Shown here: positions 33,190 through 45,439 of the stretch, piece by piece
Position numbering within the stretch: position 1 is the stretch's first letter
Layout: the number at the start of each line of letters is the position of its first letter
Assembly: GCA_018398815.1 (NCBI GenBank)
Contig: CM031614.1
Coordinates: forward strand, 46,313,373-46,377,372
Length of the DNA: 64,000 nt
Source: Conus ventricosus
Taxonomy: Eukaryota; Mollusca; Gastropoda; Neogastropoda; Conidae
Direction: 5' to 3'
Notes under the pieces: model-generated
What the model was told of the DNA's origin: nothing
The model's input: only the letters and a program-made list of their open reading frames with translations
The model's database searches: none
Program-made: the position numbers and the translations under genes

Positions 33190-35938
33190 TAGGCCTGCGT
33201 TAACAGCAACTGTCCTTGGAGAGCCAAATACAACGGAATCCACTCAACACCATTCTTAATGACAGGATAACCTGTTAAATGCAAAAACACATTTGGTGAG
33301 AAACACTTTGTCATCATGCTGGGAGGCCTTCACATAGAAATGGCAGCTTTCAAATCGCTTGGAGACTGGCTGAAGGCTTCAGGATGGAATACTGCCATCA
33401 CACTGGCCGGGATTGCATCCTCTGGTATTGCTGAGTCGTTAGTCAAAGTAGCTCATCTGACCAGAACAAGGCATGCCCACCAAGTTACGGCAGCTGCATT
33501 ATACATTTTGCAGTGGTGCGCATACACAAAGTTTCTAGAGTCAGACCGGAGCACTCCTTTGGGTTTCCACGACTGGAGCATGAAGATGGCAGATGAACAG
33601 CCACAGTTTGCATACTGGACTACGGCCCTGGACTTTCAGTTATGTATTTTCAGGAGACTTCAAGATGTATGTCCAATGCCTGACGAAGTTGGTACCTTGG
33701 ATGTTTGCCATGGATCATGTCAACTATGCTCGCTGGATGGCAGTTCACACCCGAGATTTGGCAGTGCTGGAAGAAAAGCACCCTGACGTATTCCAACGGT
33801 TCTGCTTTGGGGCATTTGTTGTGAGGAAAACAAAACATACATTTTCAGCAATCGCCTTGGACCAGGCTCATGAACAATGTAACGCCCTTGTGAAAGCTGA
33901 AGGCGGTGCCATTGGTCTTACAAACAACCCTGGTGCTCTCAGACACTGGATGATTGCTGGACCAGAAGTATCCCGACTTGTAACAGAGTTCGAAGACCAA
34001 CTGGATGAAGAGGTTGAACAGAGCACTGACCATCACGAGCAATGCCCCTCCTTTCAGAATGCATTTGCCACACAAGTCAATACCTTGGTTTCCTGCTTTG
34101 AAAAAATGGGGAACCCTTTTTCGGAGGACAGCAGATACCTCTTTGCCATTGACACCAAGAATATCATGAATGATGACGTCAACACTGTGAGAACAGCCAG
34201 ATCACATGGTCAGGAACAGTATGCAACATTCATCAAAGAGCGCTTTGAAAAGAGAACTAAGCCACTTTCTGAACCCATCAAAAGAAACAGATTCCCCTGT
34301 TCTCAAATCAAGTTTGCAGACTGCCGTCCAGTGTGAAGAGTAATCTGGCAATGTTGAAAAATGACTGTTCTCTGTTTTCTAGGCTCTACATCGTATGCCA
34401 GTCCCAAAATGGAAATCTTGAAGAGTTCTTTAGGCATGAAAACCATCCATGGCCACCATCACTCTGAAGATTTGGTCAACTGAGAACAGGATCCAAAGCA
34501 GATCTGCTTTTAAGTTTAACTCGAAGTAAGGCTGTGACGATTCCCGCATCAAACGAGGACATGGAAGACACACATGAAGATTTCTTCAAAACCATGGCTG
34601 ATGTTCCACCTGAAGTGTTTGACGACATCACTGACATCAATGAAACGGAAAATCGCTTTGAAGAGGTTGGATGTCTGCTGGCTGCTGAAGCTGTTCTGAG
34701 CCCTCTGTCTCTCCCTGAAGTTGACGCAAAATTGCATGACGGAGCCACAGTGGTCCAGATGCTGTCACTCAAACTAAGTAAGTCATTCCAGGAGTATGTT
34801 GACAACATATTTGCATCATACGTCTTGAAGAATCGGGAATCGACATCAAGAGTTGACTTTGTTTTTGACGTGTACAACTCTAGCAGTCTGAAGGCAGGTG
34901 CAAGACAGCACTGGGGATGTGGTGTTCGTAGAAGAGTTTTGCCAACTGCACTGCTACCTGGTAACTGGCAGTTTTTCCGGGTGGATGACAACAAAACGGA
35001 ACTATTTAAGTACATCACTGAAAGAACAATTGAAACAGTCAACACTCAGGGGAAGGTGGTGGTTATTACCTGTGGTGAGAAGGCGCTCTGCATCCGTGCT
35101 AACAAACAAACAAGTCGTCTGCAAGCCTGCACACACGAGGAGGCTGATACTAGGATCTTACTTCTTGCAGATTGTGTGCAGGAAGGTTTGGGCAAGATCT
35201 TAGCACGAACCACAGACACAGATGTTCTTGTCCTTGCAGTAACTAACTTCCAGGTCAACGCTGCACAAGAAATCTGGTTCGCTCTGGGCACTGAAAAACA
35301 CTTCAGATATGTCCCAGCTCATCAGATAGCCAGACAGCTTGGACCAAGAAAATCAAAGGCCCTTCCAGCATTTCATGCCTTTACTGGATGTGACACAGTG
35401 TCTTTTTTCAGCAGCAGGGGCAAGACAACAGCGTGGAATACATGGACTATCTTTCCTGAAGTGACAGACTCCTTCCTGGCCATCATGGACAGACCATGTT
35501 CACTGACAGATGCTTTGTTGAAAACCTTCAAGAGGTTTGTTGTACTCATGTACGAACGTACGAGTGCACTCCATAAAGTTGACCAGGCTAGAAAAAAAAC
35601 TGTTTGCTCAGCAAGGAAGGCTCCTTGAGAACATTCCTCCAACTTCAGCAGCTCTTAGACAACATCTTCTCTGTGCTATCTACCAAGCTGGACACATCTG
35701 GGGTCAGTGTCTAGCGAAACAACCTGTGCTTCCATCTCCTGCAGACTGGGGTTGGAAAAAAGAGGGACAAATTTGGCAGCCCGTGTGGACAACTCTTCAA
35801 CAGGCACAGGATTCATGTCTTGAACTGGTTCACTGTGGATGCAAGCAAGGCTGCAAAGGGCGTTGCAAATGTGTGAAGGCCAACCTGCAATGTACCGCCC
35901 TCTGCGCTTGTGGTAGAGACTGCTACCAGGACAAGTGA
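33190..35938 (+). CDS. Intronless nuclease-like (FEN/XPG or PIN pattern) plus CXC-domain protein, frame-broken
   Basis: A member of a multicopy invertebrate family with no function I know. In order: weak homology upstream of a candidate start (33190-33315); MLGGLHIEMAAFKSLGDWLK at 33316 with RHAHQVTAAALYILQ; then MFAMDHVNYARWMAVHTRDL and SAIALDQAHEQCNALVK in another frame. Next comes a nuclease-like segment, VDFVFDVY (about 34849), HEEADTRILL (about 35134), TTDTDVLVLAV (about 35212) and FTGCDTVSFF (about 35380). These acidic positions resemble the metal site of FEN1/XPG-type PIN nucleases. At the end are nine cysteines in a CxCx3Cx3CxCx6Cx3CxCx3C order (about 35834-35926), a CXC DNA-binding domain. 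Frame breaks lie near 33655, at 34294-34297 (C run) and at 35592-35599 (A8). One in-frame TGA lies at 34465. Stop at 35936. Confidence 0.7.
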
Positions 35939-36890
35939 GCTGATTTGAATGTGATGTGAGATAAAGCAAACTTTTTTTCTTCAGAAGAAAAAGTGTGTGT
36001 GTGTGTGATTTATGTCATTTGCTTGGCACTGACATTCACAAACTGTTTCCCTTTAATGTTCATCCGAATATATATGGTGCTTTAGAGTCATATGATATGT
36101 TTAACAAACCACATAGTATATTGATAGCAAACGAGTCCTAAATAGGTCAAATCTTGCCATAAAAAAGGCTACTCAACAGTGTCAACTTAGGCCATAAGTA
36201 TAGAGACAATCAAGTACTTGAAACCCCATCTTTCCTTTGTAGAAGCAGCTGAATTGGTCAAATCTGATACCAAAACATGTATAGATAAGCCATTAAGTAG
36301 TCAAAAATACTTGACCTACTTGTTTTTTAGATGACAAAATGCTTGTTTTTATATTCAAAAATAAGTTTACATCATTTTTCTGCTATAAAGGTAATCACTG
36401 TTAGTTATGAACTTTGCAAACTACTTGGAGCAAAAAAAAAAACCCTGTAAAAAATAGAAATAATAATAATTAAGGACTTAGACCTTTAAAATGACCTACT
36501 TTATTAGAGTCTTACAAGTTAGCTTCAATACAGACTTGTCTTCATATGTCTCATCAGATACTTACTCAGGGTTATTCTGAAGCAGTTTTTTGTTGCAAGA
36601 ATACATTGTTTTGTGCAAAAACCGAAAAAGAAAGAACATGACACACTGACCTAATTAAATGTATGGCCACGCCTTCCAGAGGTCACACCCATTGTGTTTC
36701 CCTCTCTGATATCATTTAGAAAGGGTCTAGGTACCCATATACCAAATGGCATGCTTCTACTATGAAGTGCACAGTTCATTGATATTTACTATCTTGACTT
36801 CACACAAACGTTTGAGGTAAATGTTTAAATCTTGAGCAACAATGTTTTATAGTTGACCTGTTTAATGCGAAGAGCATTGCAGACAGACAC
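35939..36890. other. AT-rich region after the nuclease-CXC gene
   Basis: There is no coding signal. Repeated short phrases such as GGTCAAATCT and ACCTACTT occur (36148, 36257; 36314, 36493). It may be the gene's 3' UTR or the 3' part of a mobile unit containing it. A GT tract sits at 35992-36007. Confidence 0.4.
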
Positions 36891-36894
36891 TTTG

Positions 36895-36985
36895 TCTCCT
36901 CTTTTGTTGTTCACCTAAGCCCATCAGCCCTGATGTGGCCCTTTGCGGTCGGCTGGGCTATAAGCAACATTATCTTTTCTTATTT
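36895..36985 (+). mobile_element. LINE 3' end, plus-strand copy
   Basis: Reads GCCCTGATGTGGCCCTTTGC, GGTCGGCTGGGCTATAAGCA and ACATTATCTTTTCTTATTT. This is the family ending found at 1.17, 2.28, 10.5 and 42.3 kb, with its TTATC-type tail. Only the last 90 bp or so are present. Confidence 0.6.
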
Positions 36986-37004
36986 ACCTAAGCCCATATG
37001 TTAC

Positions 37005-37125
37005 ACCCAGTTCCAAAAGATAAGTGATTGTCTGTTCATTTCTCGTTTACGTTGTCTTGAATGTAGCTTGTCTCGCCTCAAGAAGCCCAAGTAGGTCAAA
37101 CCGTGTTGTGTTTGTTTTGTGATTT
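37005..37125 (+). mobile_element. Penelope-like element terminus, solo copy
   Basis: AGATAAGTGATTGTCTG, then TGTCTTGAATGTAGCTTG, GCCTCAAGAAGCCCAAGTAG and GTGTTGTGTTTG. It matches the minus-strand copy at 16.56-16.69 kb block by block. The hammerhead-like core is degraded (CTCAAGA, CAAA). Confidence 0.5.
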
Positions 37126-37339
37126 GTTTGTTCTTTCATTTCGCAGGGCACTAATTCTGTGTTTGCACATCTTTCAATTTCTGCCTGCATTCACCCTTTT
37201 GAAACTTATCTCTTCTTTGATTGGCTCCATTTTCATGTGGCTGCTCTACTGCTCATTTTGTTTCGGTTGTTCAGTTTCGGTCTGTACTCAGGGTTCTCCA
37301 AGAGTGGACCATTAGCTGCTCCTAGATATCAAACAATTT

Positions 37340-37504
37340 CAGTAAACAATAAACAAGTGGGGTAACGTTTGCTCCCACAAGAAAACCTAACACAGAGTAA
37401 CTTTTATTCAAGACTGGCTAGCTGTGCCAGTCTTGAATAAAAGTTACTCTGTGTTAGGTTTTCTTGTGGGAGCAAACGTTACCCCACTTGTTTATTGTTT
37501 ACTG
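37340..37504. repeat. Palindrome, 79-bp arms and 7-nt loop
   Basis: The arm 37340-37418 (starting CAGTAAACAATAAACAAG) is the reverse complement of 37426-37504, with loop TAGCTGT. I found no mismatch. The outer arm sequence continues a dispersed repeat also seen near 5.1 kb. Confidence 0.93.
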
Positions 37505-37754
37505 TTCCTGCCTCATTTCATTTCATTTCCAATTTCAGTTAATACAGATTATCATGAAAGAGCTTACTTGCTGATTTTGCAAACAGTCTACACTGATGTT
37601 ATATCAGTTGTGAGTATCGTCTATGACAACTCTGTGACAAAATACTGTGCTCTTTACAGGTAGATCAGAAGTTGGTTGTTTTTTTTTCACAGTCATACAA
37701 ACTGCATTGAATTTCCATGATTCAGTTTCACTGATTGTTATCAATGTGCGCATG

Positions 37755-37803
37755 TGTATGTGTGTGTGTGTATGTGTGTGGTGTATATGTGTATGTGTGT
37801 GTA

Positions 37804-37835
<32 letters not shown>

Positions 37836-37840
37836 CATGC
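37755..37840. repeat. (GT)n microsatellite
   Basis: GTGTAT/GTGT repeats ending in GCATGCATGCATG. Confidence 0.9.
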
Positions 37841-38395
37841 ATGCATGGATGACCACGCAGGTGCATGCGTTTGTGAATGGAAGTAAGGATTAAGATTCTA
37901 ATGTGAACTTCGTCTGTTTTCTTTCGAATCTGGTTTTTGTGTCGGTTTGAACACAGCAGAAAGGGTGAGATGACTGCTTTCAGTAATTGCCTTATCCTTT
38001 TGGGCTTTCTCAATCACTGTGCATGTCTCCTTTCCGACACACGACTTGAGATTTTAATTCGTTTAGCATAATCATCGGATAATGCAGTCAAATTCTCAAA
38101 TGGGCACTGGATGGAGAAGACTCTTCAGCTGTGATATCTTGCAAACAATATGTATAAGGGGCATCGATGAACACCACCAAAGCACTGCAGCGCACTGTTT
38201 CCTACCTCGAGTCTCCATAAGATTACCTAATTTGATGCATTGAGACAGCAACAAAAACCTACCGGCTATGGCCGTGGATAGGGGAGCCAGAAGGAGTGGC
38301 ACGCCTGTCGGAGGGCACAGAAAATCAAGCACCAAAAACGGAAAAGCACCACCTTTCCAGAACAGACAGAATTTGATCAATTGTGTGCATGTGTA

Positions 38396-38550
38396 TAAGA
38401 CAGACAGAGAGAGAGAGAGAGAGAGATTGTGTATATACTGTGGATATTATTTAATTAGTCATTTGATCTCAGTTTTTGATCAATACAAAACAGAGTATGT
38501 CTCTGCTCGTGTATGTGTGTGTACAGGAGATACCTGTGTGCTCTCTGAGA

Positions 38551-38599
<49 letters not shown>

Positions 38600-38614
38600 C
38601 TCTTCTCTCTCTCT

Positions 38615-38671
<57 letters not shown>

Positions 38672-38825
38672 GCACACACACTACACACACACATTACACA
38701 AAAACACATACATGACACAAACATTCACACAAACACACACACACTCTCTTTCTCTCAATCTCTTTTTCTCTCTCTTTCTTTCTCTCTCTGTGTCTCTCTT
38801 CCTCTCTCTCTCTCTCTCTGCAAGT
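38396..38825. repeat. (GA)n, (CT)n and (CA)n cluster
   Basis: GA at 38402-38427, CT with CTT breaks at 38552-38669, CA at 38672-38750, CT again at 38744-38820. The long frame across it is low-complexity. Confidence 0.92.
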
Positions 38826-39715
38826 GAGACATCTATCCACATGGTAACTTTTCCCATATTGGCAAGTCAGTCCATAGACAAGGTGGCAAGAAAGCTCTAT
38901 CACACACATCAGTCATTTGTTTGCCTGGAAAGGGTCCATCTCAGACCATGACTCCTATCCAAGACCACCCTGCAGGGTGAAGTGGAGAGTGGACATCTCG
39001 GAGAGTTCACCAAAATCTTGGCAGGACAATGTCAACTAGTGGATTGATGACCAAACTTGTACACTGTATATATTGAAAGCTGCAGAGAAGTGAAAATATC
39101 AACTAAAAATATTGTTAATGAAAAATGAAAATTTTGAAGAAAAAAAAGAAGAAAAACTGAAAGTAACCTGCCAGGCTGTGGTTTGAACTGAACATCTTAA
39201 TTCAGCAGCCATATATCATAGCAACATGGCTATTGATACAACGCAAAAGGCTGCAAAATGTGGTTTATGTGTGTATCTCGCTTCAATAGTCAGACGTCTC
39301 TGTAATCAAAATCTAAACTATAGTGATTGTTACCTTATTCTTGTATTTATCGAAGCAACTTCTCATTTTGCCCCTTTTAAATCATGTAGATAGCATATCA
39401 CTTGTGGACAAACTACCACTCTGTTGACAATGAATCAAATGCTGCTAATAGGTAGTTTTGGATCTGTTGAAAATGATGATTCTGAATCCAAGATAAGACG
39501 ATTTTGATTCTGTAACTCAATCTTTGTCGGATTTCAATAGCCACACTGTTAAATCTGTAAATCCGAAAATCAAGTTCAGGGCTATTTCATTCAAGCAAAT
39601 TACACATTTTAAACATATGGTTTGGCCGAACTTGAAACTACATCAACTCAGAAAAGATGGAATAAAAAAAACATGTTTTCCACGGCAATATGAATCGTCA
39701 AATGTGAAATGGGTT
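38826..39715. other. No gene recognised
   Basis: AT-rich, unique-looking sequence with no repeat family or coding signal that I can name. Confidence 0.45.
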
Positions 39716-39730
39716 AAGTATGCACATGTA

Positions 39731-40597
39731 ACCAGCCGCCGTGGCGAAGTGGTTAGCGTCGCGGACTCCCGGCTGGGAGGTCGTGGGTTCGAATCCCACC
39801 AGAGGCATGTGGGTTTTTTTCTGCCCCGACCGGCTCCTACCCAGAGTTGAGTTTGCTGCGGACTCAGTTGGAAGACTGGGACCACACAGTCGAGTTTCAT
39901 TCCACTTAATGGATGCATTTCTGAGAGTGTTGCTCAAATTTCCTGACCAACACTGCAGGTGCCTGTATCTCTCGGGCCTGGTTGACGTCATACGTCAGGA
40001 TATATTATGAAAGGAAGCGTAGAGTACAGCCCTGTCATGTAGTCTCAGACCGAAATGGAAATCCGTAGCATCATCTTAATCATCCTCATTCCCATTGATC
40101 AGCATTTAAAAAAAAAAAAAAAAAAAGTCTCAAATTCTGTGGCCCTTCATGCCCTGCTCTCATGGTGACCTCAATTTCGATGTCCTCTCCACGTCTGTGG
40201 TCTTGGTTTGCTTCCGTCGGGGTCACCGGTATCGGCGAGTCCATGGGGGCTGTCGTTGGACGGACGTGGTGGCGCCCTCCGGAGGGAGAGCTCACTCACG
40301 CCGGCTCCGCGACTAAGCAATTATTGTCGTCAGTAGGGGGCTTAGTAGGTGGTGTCCTGCGTATGTTAGATCAGAACAGACGCCACTGAACACCACCGAA
40401 GTGACTCGGCAGCAGTGCAGTGTCTCCTCTGGTGGGTTGCCTCTTGACGACTTGACATTGACTGCTCCCTGTGGATTGCCGGTGCCGGGCTGCGGCGGGG
40501 CCCGGGGCCGGGCTATGGCTGTGGACGGGGTGTCGGAATGAGCGGCGTGGGTGCACTGCCTCTGAGGTGACGCAGAGGTTGGGACAGCAAAAAAAAA
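39731..40597 (+). mobile_element. Composite tRNA-derived SINE, copy A
   Basis: 867 bp between exact 15-bp target duplications AAGTATGCACATGTA (39716-39730 and 40598-40612). It starts with a tRNA-like head (39733-39805) with Pol III A-box TGGCGAAGTGG and B-box GGTTCGAATCC. An internal A-run lies at 40108-40126. A second part follows, with GGCCCTTCATGCCCTGCTCT and GC-rich GGCGGGGCCCGGGGCCGGGC-type sequence, and the element ends in an A-tail (40589-40599). The internal A-run is also in copy B, so the two-part structure was inherited, not caused by a later insertion. Confidence 0.88.
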
Positions 40598-41034
40598 AAG
40601 TATGCACATGTACACCAACAGCGACACAGCTCCTGGGATATGTAATATTGTAACTAGTGTTTGAAACTGTAAGACTTACTACAGTAAAACACATATTACG
40701 AATTTCAAAATCTGATCAGGTTAAAATTCATCCAGATGCAATCTGTTATAAAGAAAACTGGCACAATTCTAACAAATTTGCAGATGAAAACGTATGACAA
40801 CTGACTTTTTTTTTAGAACTCCAACATCTCGACAAAAACAAAGCAAAATAAACATGCAAAAGACACATCCAGCACAGATAAACTTAGATGCTTTCTCTCA
40901 AATGTGAAGAAATGCCTCATTCAAATATGCTACTTTTAGAAGAACAGAAGTTATAATTCTGCACATAGTCCCATGTACTATACACAGGCTGTTACATGGC
41001 ATATACACCCACACACACTTACTTACATAACTTT

Positions 41035-41882
41035 TTTTTTTTTTTGCTGTCCCAACCTCTGCGCCACCTCAGAGGCAGTGCACCCACAGCCGCTCATTCC
41101 GACACCCCGCCCACAGCCACAGCCCGGTCGGCCCCGCCGCAGCCCCGGCACCGGCAGTCCACAGGAACAGTCAATGTCAAGCCGTCAAGAGGCAACCCAC
41201 CGGAGGAGACACTGCACTGCTGCCAAGTCACTTCGGTGGTGTTCAGTGGCGCCTGTTCTGATCTAACATACGCAGGACACCACCTACTAAGCCCCCTACT
41301 GACGACAATAATTGCTTAGTCGCGGAGCCGGCGCGAGTGAGCTCTCCCTCCGGAGAGCGCCACCACGTCCGCCAACGACAGCCCCCATGAACTCGCCGAT
41401 ACCGGTGACCCCGACGAAACAAACAAGGCCACAGACGTGGAGAGGACATCGAAATTGAGGTCACCATGAGAGCAGGGCATGAAGGGCCACAGAATTTGAG
41501 ACTTTTTTTTTAATGCTGATTGATGAGAATGAGGATGATTAAGATGATGCTACGGATTTCCATTTCGGTCTGAGACTACATGACGGGGCTGTACTCTACG
41601 CTTCCTTTCATAATATATCCCGGCGTCAACCAGGCCCGAGAGATACAGGCACCTGCAGTGTTGGTCAGGAAATTTGAGCAACACTGTCAGAAACGCATCC
41701 ATTAAGTGGATGAAACTCGACTGTGTGGTCCCAGTCTTCCCAACTGAGTCCGCAGCAAACTCAACTCTGGGTAGGAGCCGGTCACGTCGGGGCAGAAAAA
41801 CCCACATGCCTCTGATGGGATTCGAACCCACGACCTCCCAGCCAGGAGTCCGCGACGCTAACCACTTCGCCACGGCGGCTGG
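41035..41882 (-). mobile_element. Composite tRNA-derived SINE, copy B (inverted)
   Basis: Minus-strand counterpart of the copy at 39.7-40.6 kb, bounded by TTACTTACATAACTTT (41019-41034, merging with the tail, and 41883-41898). The tRNA-like head is at about 41810-41880, the internal A-run appears as the T-run at 41504-41512, and the A-tail as T's at 41032-41045. The different target duplication shows an independent insertion, so the two copies did not arise by inversion. Confidence 0.87.
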
Positions 41883-42294
41883 TTACTTACATAACTTTAG
41901 TTTGTACACACACACACATACATATGAAGGATTGCTCTAACATTTCTACAGTCAAGTTCTGAGGCGACTTCATCCTTCAGCCAGATTGGGTCTTAGCAAG
42001 TCAACCCACATGGAATTGGAGAGCTGGTTCGAGAACCAAAAGCAAGGAAGAGAGGAGGACGTTCAACTGCGCCCCTCCGACTACCTTAGCGCTTCCCGGG
42101 CTTACACCAGGACCGGTGTGTCCCTACTTTTAATGGAAGTTCTGGGAGGAGATGCGGTGGGGGGGGGGGGGGGCAGTTAGGTGAAGGGTTTGCCCAGGCC
42201 TCGACGACTCATTTGAAGGCAGCCAGTGGAGTAGGTTGAGGAATGAAGGGCGTTCCAAATTCGGATGGTGGAGGGGAAGGAAGAATATCCGTAA

Positions 42295-42670
42295 GGTAAT
42301 GTTGCTTTTAGCCCAGTTGACCGCAAAAGGCCACATCAAGGCTGTCATCGCGTTGAAAGAGAATATCTGTAGGCATCAGAGCGTGTGTGTTGGACAAGCA
42401 GCTCTCCTGGTTGTCGTCTGTATAGTTGGGGGTCCGGTTATAAGTAACATCCCCTAGTCGCGGGTTGACAGGTCCGTTTCTGACCTTGTACACCAGCATT
42501 ACCCTTGATGTTGTCCTGCGATGCCAGGAGTTCTAGCTTGAATCTGGAGATGAGCTCAGGGGCACTCATGTTGGTGCTGATGTCCTGCATGGTGCGCCTG
42601 TCAGCACGCCTGTGGACCCGTTCAATGCCTGCTTTCGTGAGGTTTTACGCCAAGGATGGAGTTCCAGAGT
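42295..42670 (-). mobile_element. LINE 3' fragment (same 3' end family)
   Basis: On the minus strand the 3' end reads GGCCTTTTGCGGTCAACTGG, then GCTAAAAGCAACATTACC. Upstream is decayed sequence with no intact motif. The family ending places it with the copies at 1.17, 2.28 and 36.9 kb. Confidence 0.5.
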
Positions 42671-42694
42671 TTTTAGCCCCCACGCCCACCACCT

Positions 42695-42718
42695 CTCTCC
42701 TCTCTCCCTCTCTCCTCT

Positions 42719-42766
<48 letters not shown>
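42695..42766. repeat. (CT)n microsatellite
   Basis: CTCTCC/CTCTT start, then pure CT at 42727-42765. Confidence 0.92.
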
Positions 42767-42768
<2 letters not shown>

Positions 42769-43049
42769 CTTCAAATCAGCAATACATAAACATTTACTTG
42801 AACAATAAATCTAACCTTTTGATCATAGTCTCAACGCCCTACTTTTATGTTTGCCTCTATATTAGCTGATGAAAATGTGTATGTATGTATGTGTGGGTGG
42901 GTGGGTGGGTGTGTGGTGTGTGGGTGTGGGTGTACGCGTGCGTGCGTGTATGTGTGGGGTGTGCGCGCATGTGAGCGCGCACGTACGTCTCTGATTATGT
43001 TTGTGTAATTTTGTAATGGAATTTTTTTTTTTTTAATAATTATTATTCT

Positions 43050-43229
43050 TATTACTATTGTTATTGTCATTATTATAATGTTTCTATATTCTTCATTGTT
43101 TCTACCATTATTAATATGTGCAGTGTGTTTAGTTGAATGTTGTAGAATAGCAAGGACAGATTGGAAGAATAGGCACTACCTAAAATCTCTATCCTTGAGT
43201 AATAAAGTTTTTGAGTCTTGAGTCTTGAG
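43050..43229 (+). mobile_element. LINE 3' UTR with (TCTTGAG)n tail
   Basis: TTGTAGAATAGCAAGGACAG, ATTGGAAGAATAGGCACTAC and TGAGTAATAAAGTTTTTGAG end in three TCTTGAG units. Heptamer tails after an AATAAAG signal are usual for some CR1/Jockey-like LINEs. No coding part is recognised upstream. Confidence 0.5.
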
Positions 43230-43990
<761 letters not shown>

Positions 43991-43994
43991 GGTC

Positions 43995-44047
43995 ACTCAC
44001 ACACACACACACACACACACACAACACAACACACACACACACACACC
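43995..44047. repeat. (CA)n microsatellite
   Basis: CA repeats with two ACAACA interruptions. Confidence 0.9.
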
Positions 44048-44317
44048 GCTGACTGTGGAAAATTATCTATTGAGGTCATTTAAATGACATCAAAAGTTCA
44101 CCGTAAAACAGATGTATAAGGACAACCCCAGGCAATATCTTTAAAAAAAAAAAACGGGCAACTGACAGTCTTAAACAAAAAAACTAACATAAAAAAAGAG
44201 TCGTGGCTGGAATGTTATCAATTTTTTTTTTTTTACATCTGTGGGAAAATGCAATCTGTCAGACTATTAATCACAGAGTATGAATTTGTAAACCAGTATC
44301 CCAGCCGCGGTAAATGT

Positions 44318-44458
44318 TATTATTGTTATCATCATTATCATCACCATCATCATCATCAGTAGTAGTAGTAGTAGTAGTGGTAGTAGTAGCAGTTGTAGTA
44401 GTAGTTTTGCTATTATTACAACTTCTGCTGCTACTCCTACTACTCCTTCTGCTACTAC

Positions 44459-44489
<31 letters not shown>

Positions 44490-44988
44490 ACTACTACTAC
44501 TTCTAGTACGACCATTATTATTATCATCATCATCAACATCATCATTATCATCATCATTATTAAGTGTACTTACACAGTGCCTATCCTCGGATAGAGACCA
44601 AGCTCTGAGCGCTTTACGATCCATCCTATCCTATACACAGTGGGCTGTCTACCTGGGTAGAGCTAACAGAAGAGCTGCCTGCTGCGCTACATTCAGTCGT
44701 TTCCCACGCCATTCAGTCTGTCAGTATCTCAGTTTTTCATTTATACGTTATTTCTTTCGGTAAGTTCTGTGTGTATAGACATGCCATCCATACCAACGGC
44801 CGAACTGCGTAAGTTCACACGTGGAACCTCTGTTTATATACTAATTCGAAGGATTTTTTTTGGAAGTGGAGTCAGAACCAATGTTAACTGCCAGGGAAAA
44901 GGCCCCCGTACCAAAACATTCCAGCAGAGATTCGAACCTGTACCCCCAGGATCACCAGCACTCTACCAGCTGAGCGATTGAGGCCCCC
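44318..44988 (-). mobile_element. tRNA-derived SINE with microsatellite tail
   Basis: The tRNA-like head on the minus strand (44915-44988) has GCTCAGCTGGTAGAGTGC (A-box region) and GGTTCGAATCT (B-box). The body includes, on the plus strand, CTCGGATAGAGACCAAGCTC and TGAGCGCTTTACGATCC (44586-44623). The tail has turned into ATC, AGT and CTG triplet arrays (44325-44560). The head's stems are too poor for a working tRNA. Confidence 0.65.
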
Positions 44989-45103
44989 GTGTCCATTGTT
45001 TTGTCTTGACCAGCGAGTCTCCATCTTAGTAGGTATTTTGCATGCTGTCAGCTGACTGAACGGTTATTTTCGTGGATCATTAAATTTTCTACGTTCCCCA
45101 GCT

Positions 45104-45108
45104 GTACT

Positions 45109-45193
<85 letters not shown>

Positions 45194-45235
45194 TGTGTGT
45201 GTGTGTTGTGTGTGTGTGTGTGTGTGTGTGCGAGC
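45104..45235. repeat. (CT)n then (GT)n microsatellite
   Basis: CT at 45109-45187 continuing into GT at 45188-45232. Confidence 0.93.
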
Positions 45236-45439
45236 GTGTGGAATTTGGCGAGTGTCTGTAGTTGTGTATTTGAGAAGGACGGAAGGCGGGAGGTGGTGGG
45301 GTGGGCATGTGTTTTGGCGATTGTCTGAATGTAAGTTGTCCCACCTCTATATCAGATCACACCAGCAAAAAGACTTTGGATGAACAAATATATGAATGAT
45401 GACTCTGAATGATAATAAAAAGATAAAATGCATTCAAAA

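Noticed and set aside
38268..38951. 227-codon open frame
   Set aside because: Mostly Ser-Leu from CT repeats, with no conserved motif.
39733..39805. Functional tRNA gene
   Set aside because: A- and B-boxes are present but the acceptor and anticodon stems do not form a cloverleaf, and the sequence heads an 867-bp SINE with a target duplication.
44915..44988. Functional tRNA gene on the minus strand
   Set aside because: Stem pairing is poor and it continues into a SINE body with a microsatellite tail.
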